Shown: positions 6,280 to 12,809, numbered from the stretch's first letter. The stretch is 14,340 nucleotides of DNA from Collinsella aerofaciens (GCF_028209885.1 NZ_JAQLEM010000041.1:1-14340), one strand, 5' to 3'. Program-made: numbers and translations. Notes: a model not told the origin generated them from the sequence alone.

Positions 6280-8640
6280 ATGGATGCCGCAGCCCGTACC
6301 GCCCATGATTCCACCCTCCAGCCTTTTTCGGAGATGGAGCACTATAAGCATGCCGATGAGCTGCCGCCCGAGATTATGGCGGACAGCTACGACAAGCTGG
6401 AGCGCCTGTGCCTCAAATATATGAATGAGGACGACTTTTCTAAGGTTGAGCAGGCCTACTGCTTTGCCGCCGAGAAGCACTGCAACCAAAAGCGCCGCTC
6501 GGGCGAGATGTACATTAACCATCCCGTCGAGGTTGCCATCATTTTGGCCGATCTCAAGATGGACTGCGATGTGGTGTGCGCCGCGCTGCTGCACGATACC
6601 GTCGAGGATACCGAGACCTCGCTCGCCGATGTTTCCGGCCTGTTCGGCGATACGGTGGCCGAGCTCGTCGATGGCGTGACCAAGCTCACCAATATCGAAG
6701 TCGACAGCATGGACGAGAAGCAGGCGCTCACGCTGCGCAAGATGTTCCTCGCCATGTCCAAGGACATTCGCGTCATCATCGTTAAACTTGCCGACCGTCT
6801 GCACAACATGCGAACGCTGGCAGCCCTGCGCGAGGATCGTCGCCTGTTTAAGGCTCGCGAGACCATGGACGTGTACGCGCCCTTGGCCGACCGCCTGGGC
6901 ATGAGCTCTATTAAGTGGGAGCTCGAGGACCTGTCCTTCTTCTACCTGGAGCCCGATGCCTACCAGCGCATCGCGCGCATGGTGGCGGAGTCGCGCGAGG
7001 TCCGTGAGCGCTATCTGGCTGAGACCATCAAGACACTCACCGACGAGCTCAACCGCATTGGCCTGGAAGGCTTCCAGATTAACGGCCGTTCCAAGCACTA
7101 TTGGTCCATCTACCAAAAGATGAAGCGCAAGGGCAAGGAATTCTCCGAGATCTACGACCTGGTGGCACTGCGCGTCATCACGCATTCGGTGCGCGATTGC
7201 TACTCCACGCTCGGCGCGGTGCATACGCTGTGGCACCCCATGCCCGGTCGCTTTAAAGACTATATCGCCATGCCCAAGGTCAATAACTACCAGTCGCTCC
7301 ATACGACGGTTATCGGCCCCACGGCCCGCCCACTCGAGATTCAGATTCGAACCTACGAGATGCATGAGCAGGCCGAGTACGGCATTGCCGCCCACTGGCT
7401 ATATAAGAAGTCGGGCGGATCGTCTGCGTCTAAGACCAATGATGCCCAGCGTCTGGACGACCAGATTAACTGGCTCAAGCATTCGCTCGATTGGGCTGCG
7501 TCTGATGAGATCACCGACGCCAAGGAATATCTGCACTCGCTGAAGGTCGATCTGTTCGACCAGGAGATCTTCGTCTTTACGCCCAAGGGCGAGGTCATGG
7601 CGCTTCGTGCCGGCTCCACGCCGCTCGACTTTGCCTACGCCGTTCACACCGAGGTGGGCAACCACTGCGTCGGCGCTAAGATCAACGGTGCGGTGGCCCC
7701 GCTCACGCACGAGATCAAGACGGGCGACCGCGTTGAAATCCTTACCAACAAGAGTTCCAAGCCGTCGCGTGATTGGCTCAAGATCGTCAAGACGCCTTCC
7801 GCTAAATCAAAGATTCGCCGTTATTTCGCCGCCGCGACCAAAGACGACGACGCTGCTGCCGGCCGCGATATACTGGCCAAGGACCTGCGCAAGCGCGGGT
7901 ATGGCATCTCGACGCCGCGATCCACGCGTGCGCTCAACGCCGTGGCGGAGCAGTTTAACTACAAGCAGCTCGAGGACTTGTTTGCCGCCGTCGGCGCCGG
8001 CAAAGTTGCCCCGCGCGCTGTGGGTAACAAGGTCGAGCAAATCTTGGACCCCAAGCCCGAGGAACAGCTCACCAAGGCCGAGGCTATCGCCGAGGTCGTG
8101 AAACAGCCTGCTCGCGGCTCCAACCGCAAGCCGCAAAAGCGCGGCAAGAGCGCTAGTAACGGCATTGTCGTCAAGGGCGAGAGCAACAGCGGCCTGCTGG
8201 TCCGTCTGGCTCATTGCTGCAACCCCGTGACGGGCGACGACATCGTCGGCTTCATCACGCGCGGTCGTGGCGTTTCGGTGCATCGCGCCAACTGCCCCAA
8301 CGTCAAGGGTCTTATGGAACATCCCGAGCGCATGATCGATGTGGAGTGGGACGGCGCTGCCGACACCCTCTTCCAGGTCGAGATCGTGGTCGAGTGCCTG
8401 GACCGCATGGGCCTGCTCAAGGATGTCACCATTGCCATTGGCGATGCGGGCGGCAATATCCTTTCTGCCGCCACGTCGACCAACCGCGAGGGTATTGCAA
8501 CCCTGCGCTTTATGGTCGAGATCTCGGACGCGAGCGGTCTGGATCCGCTGCTGGCTTCCATCAGCAGTGTCGATTCGGTCTACGACGCTCGCCGTCTTAT
8601 GCCCGGCGAAGGCGGAGCTCAGCTCAAGCGCCGTGTGTAG
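6280..8640 (+). CDS. relA: Bifunctional (p)ppGpp synthetase/hydrolase Rel
   Basis: A 786-aa long RSH enzyme that makes and degrades the stringent-response alarmones (p)ppGpp. The N-terminal hydrolase domain is intact: MYINHPVEVA, then the HD pair H105/D106 in ALLHDTVEDTE, and KLADRLHNMRTL. The synthetase domain follows, with RFKDYIA at 324-330 and YQSLHTTV. RFKD fits the RXKD motif of bifunctional Rel/SpoT rather than the EXDD of E. coli-type RelA. The TGS domain begins near 430 (IFVFTPKGE), a Cys-Cys zinc-finger-type region (C646/C647, AHCCNPV) comes next, and the ACT domain begins near 698. The regulatory C-half is complete. AAGGGG (6268-6273) lies 6 nt before the ATG. The 15-nt gap from recJ implies one operon, recalling recJ-apt-relA of Bacillota but without apt. 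Confidence 0.96.
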   Translation: MDAAARTAHDSTLQPFSEMEHYKHADELPPEIMADSYDKLERLCLKYMNEDDFSKVEQAYCFAAEKHCNQKRRSGEMYINHPVEVAIILADLKMDCDVVCAALLHDTVEDTETSLADVSGLFGDTVAELVDGVTKLTNIEVDSMDEKQALTLRKMFLAMSKDIRVIIVKLADRLHNMRTLAALREDRRLFKARETMDVYAPLADRLGMSSIKWELEDLSFFYLEPDAYQRIARMVAESREVRERYLAETIKTLTDELNRIGLEGFQINGRSKHYWSIYQKMKRKGKEFSEIYDLVALRVITHSVRDCYSTLGAVHTLWHPMPGRFKDYIAMPKVNNYQSLHTTVIGPTARPLEIQIRTYEMHEQAEYGIAAHWLYKKSGGSSASKTNDAQRLDDQINWLKHSLDWAASDEITDAKEYLHSLKVDLFDQEIFVFTPKGEVMALRAGSTPLDFAYAVHTEVGNHCVGAKINGAVAPLTHEIKTGDRVEILTNKSSKPSRDWLKIVKTPSAKSKIRRYFAAATKDDDAAAGRDILAKDLRKRGYGISTPRSTRALNAVAEQFNYKQLEDLFAAVGAGKVAPRAVGNKVEQILDPKPEEQLTKAEAIAEVVKQPARGSNRKPQKRGKSASNGIVVKGESNSGLLVRLAHCCNPVTGDDIVGFITRGRGVSVHRANCPNVKGLMEHPERMIDVEWDGAADTLFQVEIVVECLDRMGLLKDVTIAIGDAGGNILSAATSTNREGIATLRFMVEISDASGLDPLLASISSVDSVYDARRLMPGEGGAQLKRRV

Positions 8641-8674
8641 GTGCGAGAGCCTCTCAGCATCATAGATATTGGTT

Positions 8675-8711
8675 ACGTTCGAGGCATCGTTTGGTGCCTC
8701 GAACGTATTTT
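8675..8711 (+). terminator. Rho-independent terminator after rel
   Basis: A perfect 12-bp stem (8675-8686 with 8695-8706) with an 8-nt loop is followed by ATTTTA. It ends the recJ-rel transcript. The AAGGAGGG SD of the next gene begins only a few bases later, leaving no room for a promoter between. The downstream gene must therefore be read through the hairpin or start from a promoter upstream of it. Confidence 0.75.
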
Positions 8712-8728
8712 AGAAGGAGGGTATGCGC

Positions 8729-9412
8729 ATGGGCGATATGACTTTGGACCTGACACCCCGAGGTGCAGCTTCGATTGAGGCACTCGTCAACGGCCCGATT
8801 CAGACCAACAGTTACGTCGTGATTTCGAATGACGAGTGCTTAATCGTCGATCCGGCGTGGGAGGGCGAGCGTCTTGTGGAGCATATCCGCACCGCGCATC
8901 CCGAGGTTCGCGTACTCGGCTCTGTCTGCACGCACGGTCATGCCGACCATGTTGGCGGGGTCGCCGGGGTTCGAGCTGTCGTTGGCGACAGCGCACTATA
9001 TGAGTTGTGCGCTAAGGACGTGACGGTGCCTCGCGCAAATATCGAGGAGCAGCGCGCCATGTGGGGTATCGAGACGCCCGATCCGGGTGAGCCGACGCGC
9101 TTGCTTGCCGAGGGCGATACAATCGAGGTGGGCGACGTCTGCCTGCAGGTGATCGAGACGCCGGGGCATACGCCGGGCGGCATCGTCCTGTTCGCCGCGA
9201 CCGAGCAGGGAAACATCGCCTTTGTGGGCGACACGCTTTTCCCGGGCAGCCACGGTCGTACCGATCTTTCCGGCGGTGACGAGGCGGCGATTATGCGCTC
9301 GCTCTCCAAACTTGCCAAGATGCTTCCGCCCGATACCGTTTGCTTGACGGGCCATGGCGATTCGACCACGATGGCGCGCGAACTTATGCAGAACCCGTTT
9401 ATGCAGATGTAG
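8729..9412 (+). CDS. Glyoxalase II-like MBL-fold metallohydrolase
   Basis: A 227-aa metallo-beta-lactamase-fold hydrolase of the glyoxalase II-like group (COG0491). Metal ligands are all present: THGHADH (H69, H71, D73, H74), H147 in the ETPGHTPGG motif, D168 in VGDTLFPG, and H209 in TGHGDST. GRTDLSGG is also typical of this subgroup. These enzymes hydrolyse thioesters or related substrates; the actual substrate here is unknown and it lacks the C-terminal helical domain of true GloB. The start at 8729 is preferred over the ATG at 8723 because AAGGAGGG (8714-8721) sits 7 nt from it but only 1 nt from the earlier ATG. MBL-fold genes are often found near rel in Gram-positive bacteria, which fits the context. 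Confidence 0.88.
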   Translation: MGDMTLDLTPRGAASIEALVNGPIQTNSYVVISNDECLIVDPAWEGERLVEHIRTAHPEVRVLGSVCTHGHADHVGGVAGVRAVVGDSALYELCAKDVTVPRANIEEQRAMWGIETPDPGEPTRLLAEGDTIEVGDVCLQVIETPGHTPGGIVLFAATEQGNIAFVGDTLFPGSHGRTDLSGGDEAAIMRSLSKLAKMLPPDTVCLTGHGDSTTMARELMQNPFMQM

Positions 9413-9520
9413 GCTCGAAGCCGTCTTCCGAACCACGAAGACCGCTCAATCGTCAAGCTATTTTCCCCAGTGGGTCGATTCTGTGGGGCAAACGGTCAAA
9501 ATTTGTCCAATCGGATGGTA

Positions 9521-9566
9521 TTCGTGAACAAACGAACGTTTATGCTCGGGTATGTCGTGGTAAAAT
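9521..9566 (+). promoter_or_regulatory. fba promoter with possible operator
   Basis: TGGTAAAAT (9558-9566) is an extended -10; TTTATG (9539-9544), 16 bp upstream, is a weak -35. Transcription would begin near 9573, giving a 5' UTR of about 35 nt. An inverted repeat TTCGT-N6-ACGAA (9521-9536) lies directly upstream and could bind a regulator, although I match it to no known operator. Confidence 0.5.
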
Positions 9567-9606
9567 CTCAGGCGTTATCGGAGCAACCTTACAGGAGGTT
9601 TCTTTT

Positions 9607-10473
9607 ATGCTCGTCAACGCAGCAGACATGCTCAAGAAGGCCGAGGCCGGCAAGTATGGTCTCGGTGCCTTCAACACCAACAACCTCGAGTGGACCCTGG
9701 CTATTCTCCAGGCCGCCGAGGAGGCCAAGTCTCCGCTGATCCTTCAGTGCACCGCTGGTGCCGCTAAGTGGATGGGCGGTTTCAAGGTCTGCGCCGACAT
9801 GGTCAAGGCTGCCGTCGAGGCCACGGGCGTTACCGTTCCCGTCGCCCTTCACCTTGATCACGGTTCTTACGAGGACTGCTTCAAGTGCATCGAGGCCGGC
9901 TTCACGTCCATCATGTATGACGGCTCTCACGAGGAGACCTTCCAGCTTAACCTCGACCGCACCAAGGAGCTCGTTGAGCTTGCCCACTCCAAGGGTATGT
10001 CCATCGAGGCCGAGGTCGGCGGCATCGGCGGCACCGAGGACGGCGTGACCTCCAGCGGCGAGCTCGCTGATCCTGCTGAGTGCAAGCAGATTGCTGACCT
10101 GGGCGTCGACTTCCTTGCCTGCGGTATCGGCAACATCCACGGCGTGTACCCTGCCGACTGGGCTGGCCTTTCCTTCGAGCGTCTGGGCGAGATCAAGGCT
10201 CAGACCGGCGACCTGCCCCTCGTTCTGCACGGTGGTACCGGCATCCCCGAGGATCAGATCAAGAAGGCCATCTCCCTGGGTATCTCCAAGATCAACGTCA
10301 ACACCGATCTGCAGCTCGTCTTCGCCAAGGGCGTTCGCGAGTATATCGAGGCTGGCAAGGATCAGCAGGGCAAGGGCTTTGACCCCCGCAAGCTCCTCAA
10401 GCCTGGTCGCGACAACATCGTTGCCCGCACCAAGGAGCTCATGGAGGAGTTTGGCTCCGTCAACAAGGCGTAA
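9607..10473 (+). CDS. fba: Class II fructose-bisphosphate aldolase
   Basis: A 288-aa zinc-dependent aldolase that splits fructose-1,6-bisphosphate into dihydroxyacetone phosphate and glyceraldehyde-3-phosphate in glycolysis. LHLDHGS holds catalytic D84 and zinc ligand H85; the other zinc ligands are H178 (GNIHGVY) and H208 (VLHGGTG). The phosphate-binding INVNTDLQ lies at 229-236. The length and early FNTNNLEW match the FbaA group (about 285 aa). The related tagatose-bisphosphate aldolases (GatY/KbaY) have the same motifs, so that specificity cannot be fully excluded. The start is fixed by AGGAGG (9593-9598) 8 nt upstream. The codons are strongly biased to a few C-ending and GAG/AAG types, as expected of one of the cell's most expressed genes. 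It is monocistronic, with its own promoter and a large 3' hairpin. Confidence 0.96.
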   Translation: MLVNAADMLKKAEAGKYGLGAFNTNNLEWTLAILQAAEEAKSPLILQCTAGAAKWMGGFKVCADMVKAAVEATGVTVPVALHLDHGSYEDCFKCIEAGFTSIMYDGSHEETFQLNLDRTKELVELAHSKGMSIEAEVGGIGGTEDGVTSSGELADPAECKQIADLGVDFLACGIGNIHGVYPADWAGLSFERLGEIKAQTGDLPLVLHGGTGIPEDQIKKAISLGISKINVNTDLQLVFAKGVREYIEAGKDQQGKGFDPRKLLKPGRDNIVARTKELMEEFGSVNKA

Positions 10474-10493
10474 GCGTCGCTAAACTTCCCACC

Positions 10494-10592
10494 GGAAGCC
10501 CCGTCTCCCTACACTGTTTCCTTTGCGCTCACCTGGCTTCGCCAGAAGTCGCGCCAAGGAAACAGTTCCGGGAGACGGGGCTTCCTTCGTTT
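10494..10592 (+). terminator. 92-nt nested hairpin at the fba 3' end
   Basis: A perfect 16-bp outer stem (10494-10509 with 10570-10585) encloses an 11-bp stem (10513-10523 with 10556-10566). Inside that are GCGC/GCGC (10525-10528 with 10551-10554) and an inner CTGGC-TTC-GCCAG hairpin (10533-10545). It begins 21 nt after the fba stop and is followed by TTCGTTT. It probably terminates or stabilises the fba mRNA, but its size and nested design are far beyond an ordinary terminator and suggest a repeat element. Confidence 0.7.
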
Positions 10593-10719
10593 AACGCCGC
10601 AGGGTTACGAGCCTGAATTAAGGTGGCTACTGGCTTCGCCAGAAGTCGCGCGACGGAATCAGCTCCGGGTGAACGGGGCCTCCTTCGTTAACTCGCTACA
10701 GGGTTACTGGGCTGAATTC
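10533..10719 (+). repeat. Imperfect tandem repeat, about 97-bp period
   Basis: Copy 1 (about 10533-10619) and copy 2 (about 10630-10719) both open with CTGGCTTCGCCAGAAGTCGC. They then run in parallel through a CGGGG-rich arm, CTTCGTT-type sequence, CAGGGTTAC and a terminal CTGAATT. Copy 1 is the inner and right-hand part of the nested hairpin. Copy 2 lacks its own left arm and is diverged. The 350-bp gap 10474-10823 is made of this repeat plus the terminator and promoter listed next; I see no gene in it. Confidence 0.7.
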
Positions 10720-10730
10720 ATTTTTTGACT

Positions 10731-10776
10731 ACCGCTCGGCGGTGTTGATGGCTCCCTTGTTGGGGCTTTCTTTTTT
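10731..10776 (+). terminator. Candidate second terminator before the transglutaminase gene
   Basis: A small ACCGC-TCG-GCGGT hairpin (10731-10743) is followed by GGCTCC/GGGGCT (10750-10755 with 10762-10767, two wobbles). A T-rich run TTTCTTTTTT (10767-10776) follows. The stem is weak but the U-tract is good. It would stop read-through from fba. Confidence 0.5.
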
Positions 10777-10783
10777 ATCTCGC

Positions 10784-10789
10784 TACAAT
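10784..10789 (+). promoter_or_regulatory. Candidate -10 of the transglutaminase gene
   Basis: TACAAT lies just after the U-tract and 35 nt before the chosen start codon. The -35 is weak (TTGGGG at 10760-10765, spacing 18). It overlaps an earlier in-frame ATG at 10788, which argues against that ATG being the start. Confidence 0.4.
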
Positions 10790-10823
10790 GGGCTTCAAGA
10801 GTTCTAATGACTTGGAGTTTGGT

Positions 10824-12257
10824 ATGACTGTTATTAATGTACTGCCTTCGGATGGGAAGGTTATTGACGAGGGTCCTGTTGGTTGCTCTGTTGATGTTTG
10901 CAATGATGACTTCCGTTTTCTAGATGTTGGCTTGCCACCCGAGATTCTGCGTTTAAAGGACGCGGGGTATCTTTCGCAGGCTATTGAGGCTTGCGACCGC
11001 CTACTTGCCCAAGATCCCGATCCCTCGCTCGCTGCCTGCGTTCGCGCCGAGCGGTATCGCATGATCGAGACGCCGCTTCATTTTTCGGTGTCGCGCGATC
11101 GAGCTATTGCGATGATTCGCGAGGAGTGGCCTGAGTTTACCGAGGAGCAGTTTGACGATCTGATTGACCGTAAGCGTATTGACTGGCGCTTTATCGATGG
11201 CGAGCTGTTCGTTCTCGATAACTTCCTCGATTCGCTTCGCGTATATCCCAAAGAGGCCCCCGGCATGCGTCCCGATTCTACGGACGGAATAGCACTGCGC
11301 AACGAGATGCTCAAGGAGATGGAGTCGCAAAACGGATTGGCTCGCGTCATTACGCTTAAAGCGTCCTTGTCTGTCCCCGGCGCTCTGGAGGGGGAGACCG
11401 TTTGCGCTTGGCTTCCCGTCGCGGCTGCCTGTCGTCAGCAGTCTCGGGTCGAGATTCTCGACATGACGCCGGAGGGTGCTGTTGCTCCCGCGAACGCTTC
11501 GGCGCGTACCGCCTCGTGGTCTTCTTCGAGTGAGCGCTCATTCTCGGTGACCTATCGCTATCACATCGATGCCGCTTATCGCGATATTTATGGGGGTGCG
11601 CTTCCGTCGCATCCGTGTATGGACGCGCCGTTGCCCGAAGATATTTCTGAGGACCGTCCGCACATTGCATTCACGCCGTATCTGCAGCAGCTGACGGCCG
11701 GTGTTGTTGACGGACTCGAGGATCCGCTCGATCGCGCTCGTGCTATCTATGATTATCTGACGCAGCATATCGACTATCGCTATCAGCCGCCGTACTTGCT
11801 TTTGGGATCTATTGCCGATGACTGCGCGCATTCGCTCCGCGGCGATTGCGGCGTTATGGCGCTCACGTTTATCACCATGTGCCGTATTGCCGGTGTGCCT
11901 GCCCGTTGGCAGAGCGGCCTGTACGTTGCGCCCGATTCGGTGGGGTCGCACGACTGGGCAGAGTTCTATACGCCGCAGACCGGTTGGCTCAACGCCGACG
12001 TGTCATTTGGATCTTCTGCTCGTAGGATGGGGGAGGAGTGGCGTCGTCGTCACTACTTTGGCAATCTCGACCCGTGGCGTATGGTGGCCAACAATCGATT
12101 CCAGGCTGAATTTGTGCCTGCTCTCGATGGTATGCGCGAGGATCCCTATGACAACCAGATGGGCGAGGCCTCGGTTGACGGACGTGGATGTCGTAAGCGG
12201 GAGATGTTACGCAAGGTTGAGCTTATCGAAATGCTCGAAGTTCCATTTTCGGACTAA
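10824..12257 (+). CDS. Transglutaminase-like superfamily protein
   Basis: A 477-aa protein with no signal peptide or membrane segment, so probably cytoplasmic. The C-terminal half carries a papain-like transglutaminase fold: nucleophile C342 in LRGDCGVMAL, then RIAGVPARWQSG, H376 in GSHDWAEFY and D392 in GWLNADVSFG, a complete Cys-His-Asp triad. The region from about residue 297 (VVDGLEDPLDRARAIYDYLT) is the usual helical lead-in. Residues 1-200 are mainly helical with an LPPEILRLKDAGYLSQAIEA repeat-like start and match nothing I recognise. Bacterial members act as peptidases, amidases or crosslinkers; the function here is unknown. The start at 10824 is chosen because GGAG (10814-10817) lies 6 nt upstream and the alternative ATG at 10788 overlaps the -10. 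The codons, especially early in the gene, are more T-ending than in the neighbouring fba and ribosomal genes, suggesting low expression. Confidence 0.82.
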   Translation: MTVINVLPSDGKVIDEGPVGCSVDVCNDDFRFLDVGLPPEILRLKDAGYLSQAIEACDRLLAQDPDPSLAACVRAERYRMIETPLHFSVSRDRAIAMIREEWPEFTEEQFDDLIDRKRIDWRFIDGELFVLDNFLDSLRVYPKEAPGMRPDSTDGIALRNEMLKEMESQNGLARVITLKASLSVPGALEGETVCAWLPVAAACRQQSRVEILDMTPEGAVAPANASARTASWSSSSERSFSVTYRYHIDAAYRDIYGGALPSHPCMDAPLPEDISEDRPHIAFTPYLQQLTAGVVDGLEDPLDRARAIYDYLTQHIDYRYQPPYLLLGSIADDCAHSLRGDCGVMALTFITMCRIAGVPARWQSGLYVAPDSVGSHDWAEFYTPQTGWLNADVSFGSSARRMGEEWRRRHYFGNLDPWRMVANNRFQAEFVPALDGMREDPYDNQMGEASVDGRGCRKREMLRKVELIEMLEVPFSD

Positions 12258-12271
12258 TCGGTAGAAAGCTG

Positions 12272-12280
12272 TGATAAACT
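12272..12280 (+). promoter_or_regulatory. Possible extended -10 of tRNA-Leu
   Basis: TGATAAACT lies 16 bases before the mature tRNA 5' end. It resembles an extended -10 (TGn followed by TAAACT) at a suitable distance. No convincing -35 is visible. Confidence 0.3.
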
Positions 12281-12296
12281 AACTCACGCATTGCGT

Positions 12297-12383
12297 GCCC
12301 GAGTGGCGGAATTGGCAGACGCAGTGGACTCAAAATCCACCGTTGGCAACAACGTGCGAGTTCGAGTCTCGCCTCGGGCACCA
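12297..12383 (+). tRNA. tRNA-Leu (anticodon CAA, reads UUG)
   Basis: An 87-nt class II tRNA. The acceptor arm GCCCGAG (12297-12303) pairs with CTCGGGC (12373-12379), with discriminator A and an encoded CCA (12381-12383). The anticodon stem GTGGA/TCCAC holds the loop CTCAAAA with anticodon CAA at 12331-12333. The long variable arm (CGTTGGCAACAACG) and the T-loop TTCGAGT identify leucine. The gene follows the transglutaminase gene by 39 nt. Confidence 0.97.
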
Positions 12384-12402
12384 TACATGCAAGTGAGCGT
12401 TC

Positions 12403-12424
12403 AAGGGGGTTGCGGCCCCTTTTT
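12403..12424 (+). terminator. tRNA-Leu terminator
   Basis: AAGGGG (12403-12408) pairs with CCCCTT (12416-12421) around a 7-nt loop, followed by T's and CG. A near-identical copy lies at 12586-12607 as part of the direct repeat. Confidence 0.65.
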
Positions 12425-12459
12425 CGTGCCGAACTCGCGTGAGCGCGCGAAGCGTTAAG

Positions 12460-12543
12460 CAAACAGGCCTGCGGCCTGTTTGTAGCGGAGCGTGGCGAGG
12501 GCGCCACGCGTCCGAACCCCGGGGCTTCGCGAAGCGAAGGCCC
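12460..12543. repeat. GC-rich hairpin island between the tRNA-end copies
   Basis: Three hairpins stand in a row: a perfect 9-bp stem CAAACAGGC/GCCTGTTTG (12460-12482); a perfect 8-bp stem GCGTGGCG/CGCCACGC (12490-12509); and GGG-CTTCGC/GCGAAG-CCC (about 12521-12543) with one mismatch and a GAA loop. No coding frame is convincing. It could be a palindromic dispersed repeat, a small mobile unit or an RNA. The 571-bp gap 12258-12828 otherwise holds the tRNA, its terminators and the infC leader. Confidence 0.6.
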
Positions 12544-12585
12544 TTCGAGTCTCGCCTCGGGCACCATACATGCAAGCGAGCGTTC

Positions 12586-12607
12586 AAGGGGGTCAAGGCC
12601 CCTTTTT
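12586..12607 (+). terminator. Duplicate terminator in second tRNA-end copy
   Basis: AAGGGG (12586-12591) pairs with CCCCTT (12599-12604) around a 7-nt loop, with a run of T's to 12607. It lies just upstream of the infC promoter and insulates it from upstream transcription. Confidence 0.6.
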
Positions 12608-12637
12608 CGTGTACGTAATGTGATAACGCGCTGTACG

Positions 12638-12646
12638 TGTTATTAT
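12638..12646 (+). promoter_or_regulatory. infC operon promoter (extended -10)
   Basis: TGTTATTAT is an extended -10 (TGn plus TATTAT); the -35 is weak. Transcription would start near 12653, giving a leader of about 175 nt to the AUA start. GTACGT occurs at 12611-12616 and again at 12633-12638, a 22-bp repeat spacing that spans the promoter. Confidence 0.5.
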
Positions 12647-12679
12647 TCGCAAGGCGTTGTTCCCGCAATGCCCTAAAGA

Positions 12680-12809
12680 GGAACCCGAGGGTTCCCACCT
12701 TTTGGCGCCAATGAGCAGCTGACTGGTCATACAACTTAGATTCCCTTCCTCAAATCGAGGAAGTCTATGTGTACGACCTGGTTGCTGAGAAGCGTCGGGT
12801 TATTTTTTT
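12680..12809 (+). promoter_or_regulatory. Structured infC leader, candidate attenuator
   Basis: The leader holds a GGAACC/GGTTCC hairpin (12680-12685 with 12690-12695). Next come a hairpin of ATGA-CAG/CTG-TCAT (12711-12730) and a strong CTTCCTC/GAGGAAG stem (12745-12763), extended by ACTTAGA/TCTATGT on each side with one mismatch. AACCCGA (12682-12688), part of the first hairpin, is also complementary to TCGGGTT (12795-12801), which is followed by A and seven T's. Forming the first hairpin excludes the long-range pairing that would make a terminator. This is the layout of an attenuator. In Bacillota an L20-binding leader precedes infC-rpmI-rplT and controls termination; an analogous role is inferred, and I cannot confirm the L20-binding fold. 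Confidence 0.55.

Larger units (their letters stand above)
12361..12611 (+). repeat. Direct repeat of tRNA-Leu 3' end plus terminator
   Basis: Copy 1 (12361-12428) covers the tRNA T-loop, 3' acceptor strand, CCA and following terminator. Copy 2 (12544-12611) repeats it 183 bp later with 64 of 68 bases identical. Copy 2 has no tRNA body before it, so it is a tRNA fragment, not a second gene. A tRNA 3' end duplicated as a direct repeat is the classic footprint of integrase-type insertion, but only 115 bp separate the copies and no integrase is present. It may instead be a scar or a dispersed repeat. Confidence 0.85.

Noticed and set aside
6226..7395. 389-codon minus-strand frame inside rel
   Set aside because: Antisense shadow of the intact hydrolase and synthetase domains of Rel.
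9423..9442. Terminator after the MBL gene
   Set aside because: A 6-bp GTCTTC/GAAGAC stem without an adjacent U-run is too weak to call.
9340..9606. N-terminal extension of the aldolase by 89 codons
   Set aside because: The extension overlaps the MBL gene's end and the promoter, and homologues start at MLVNAADML behind a perfect AGGAGG.
12544..12566. A second tRNA-Leu gene
   Set aside because: Only the T-loop-to-CCA part is present; no D-arm, anticodon arm or variable arm precedes it.
12223..12734. Two minus-strand frames through the tRNA-Leu region, containing MVPEARLEL-type peptides
   Set aside because: These are antisense translations of the tRNA 3' end and its copy. The VPEARLEL-type peptide is a well-known annotation artefact of tRNA ends; there is no SD and no coding bias.
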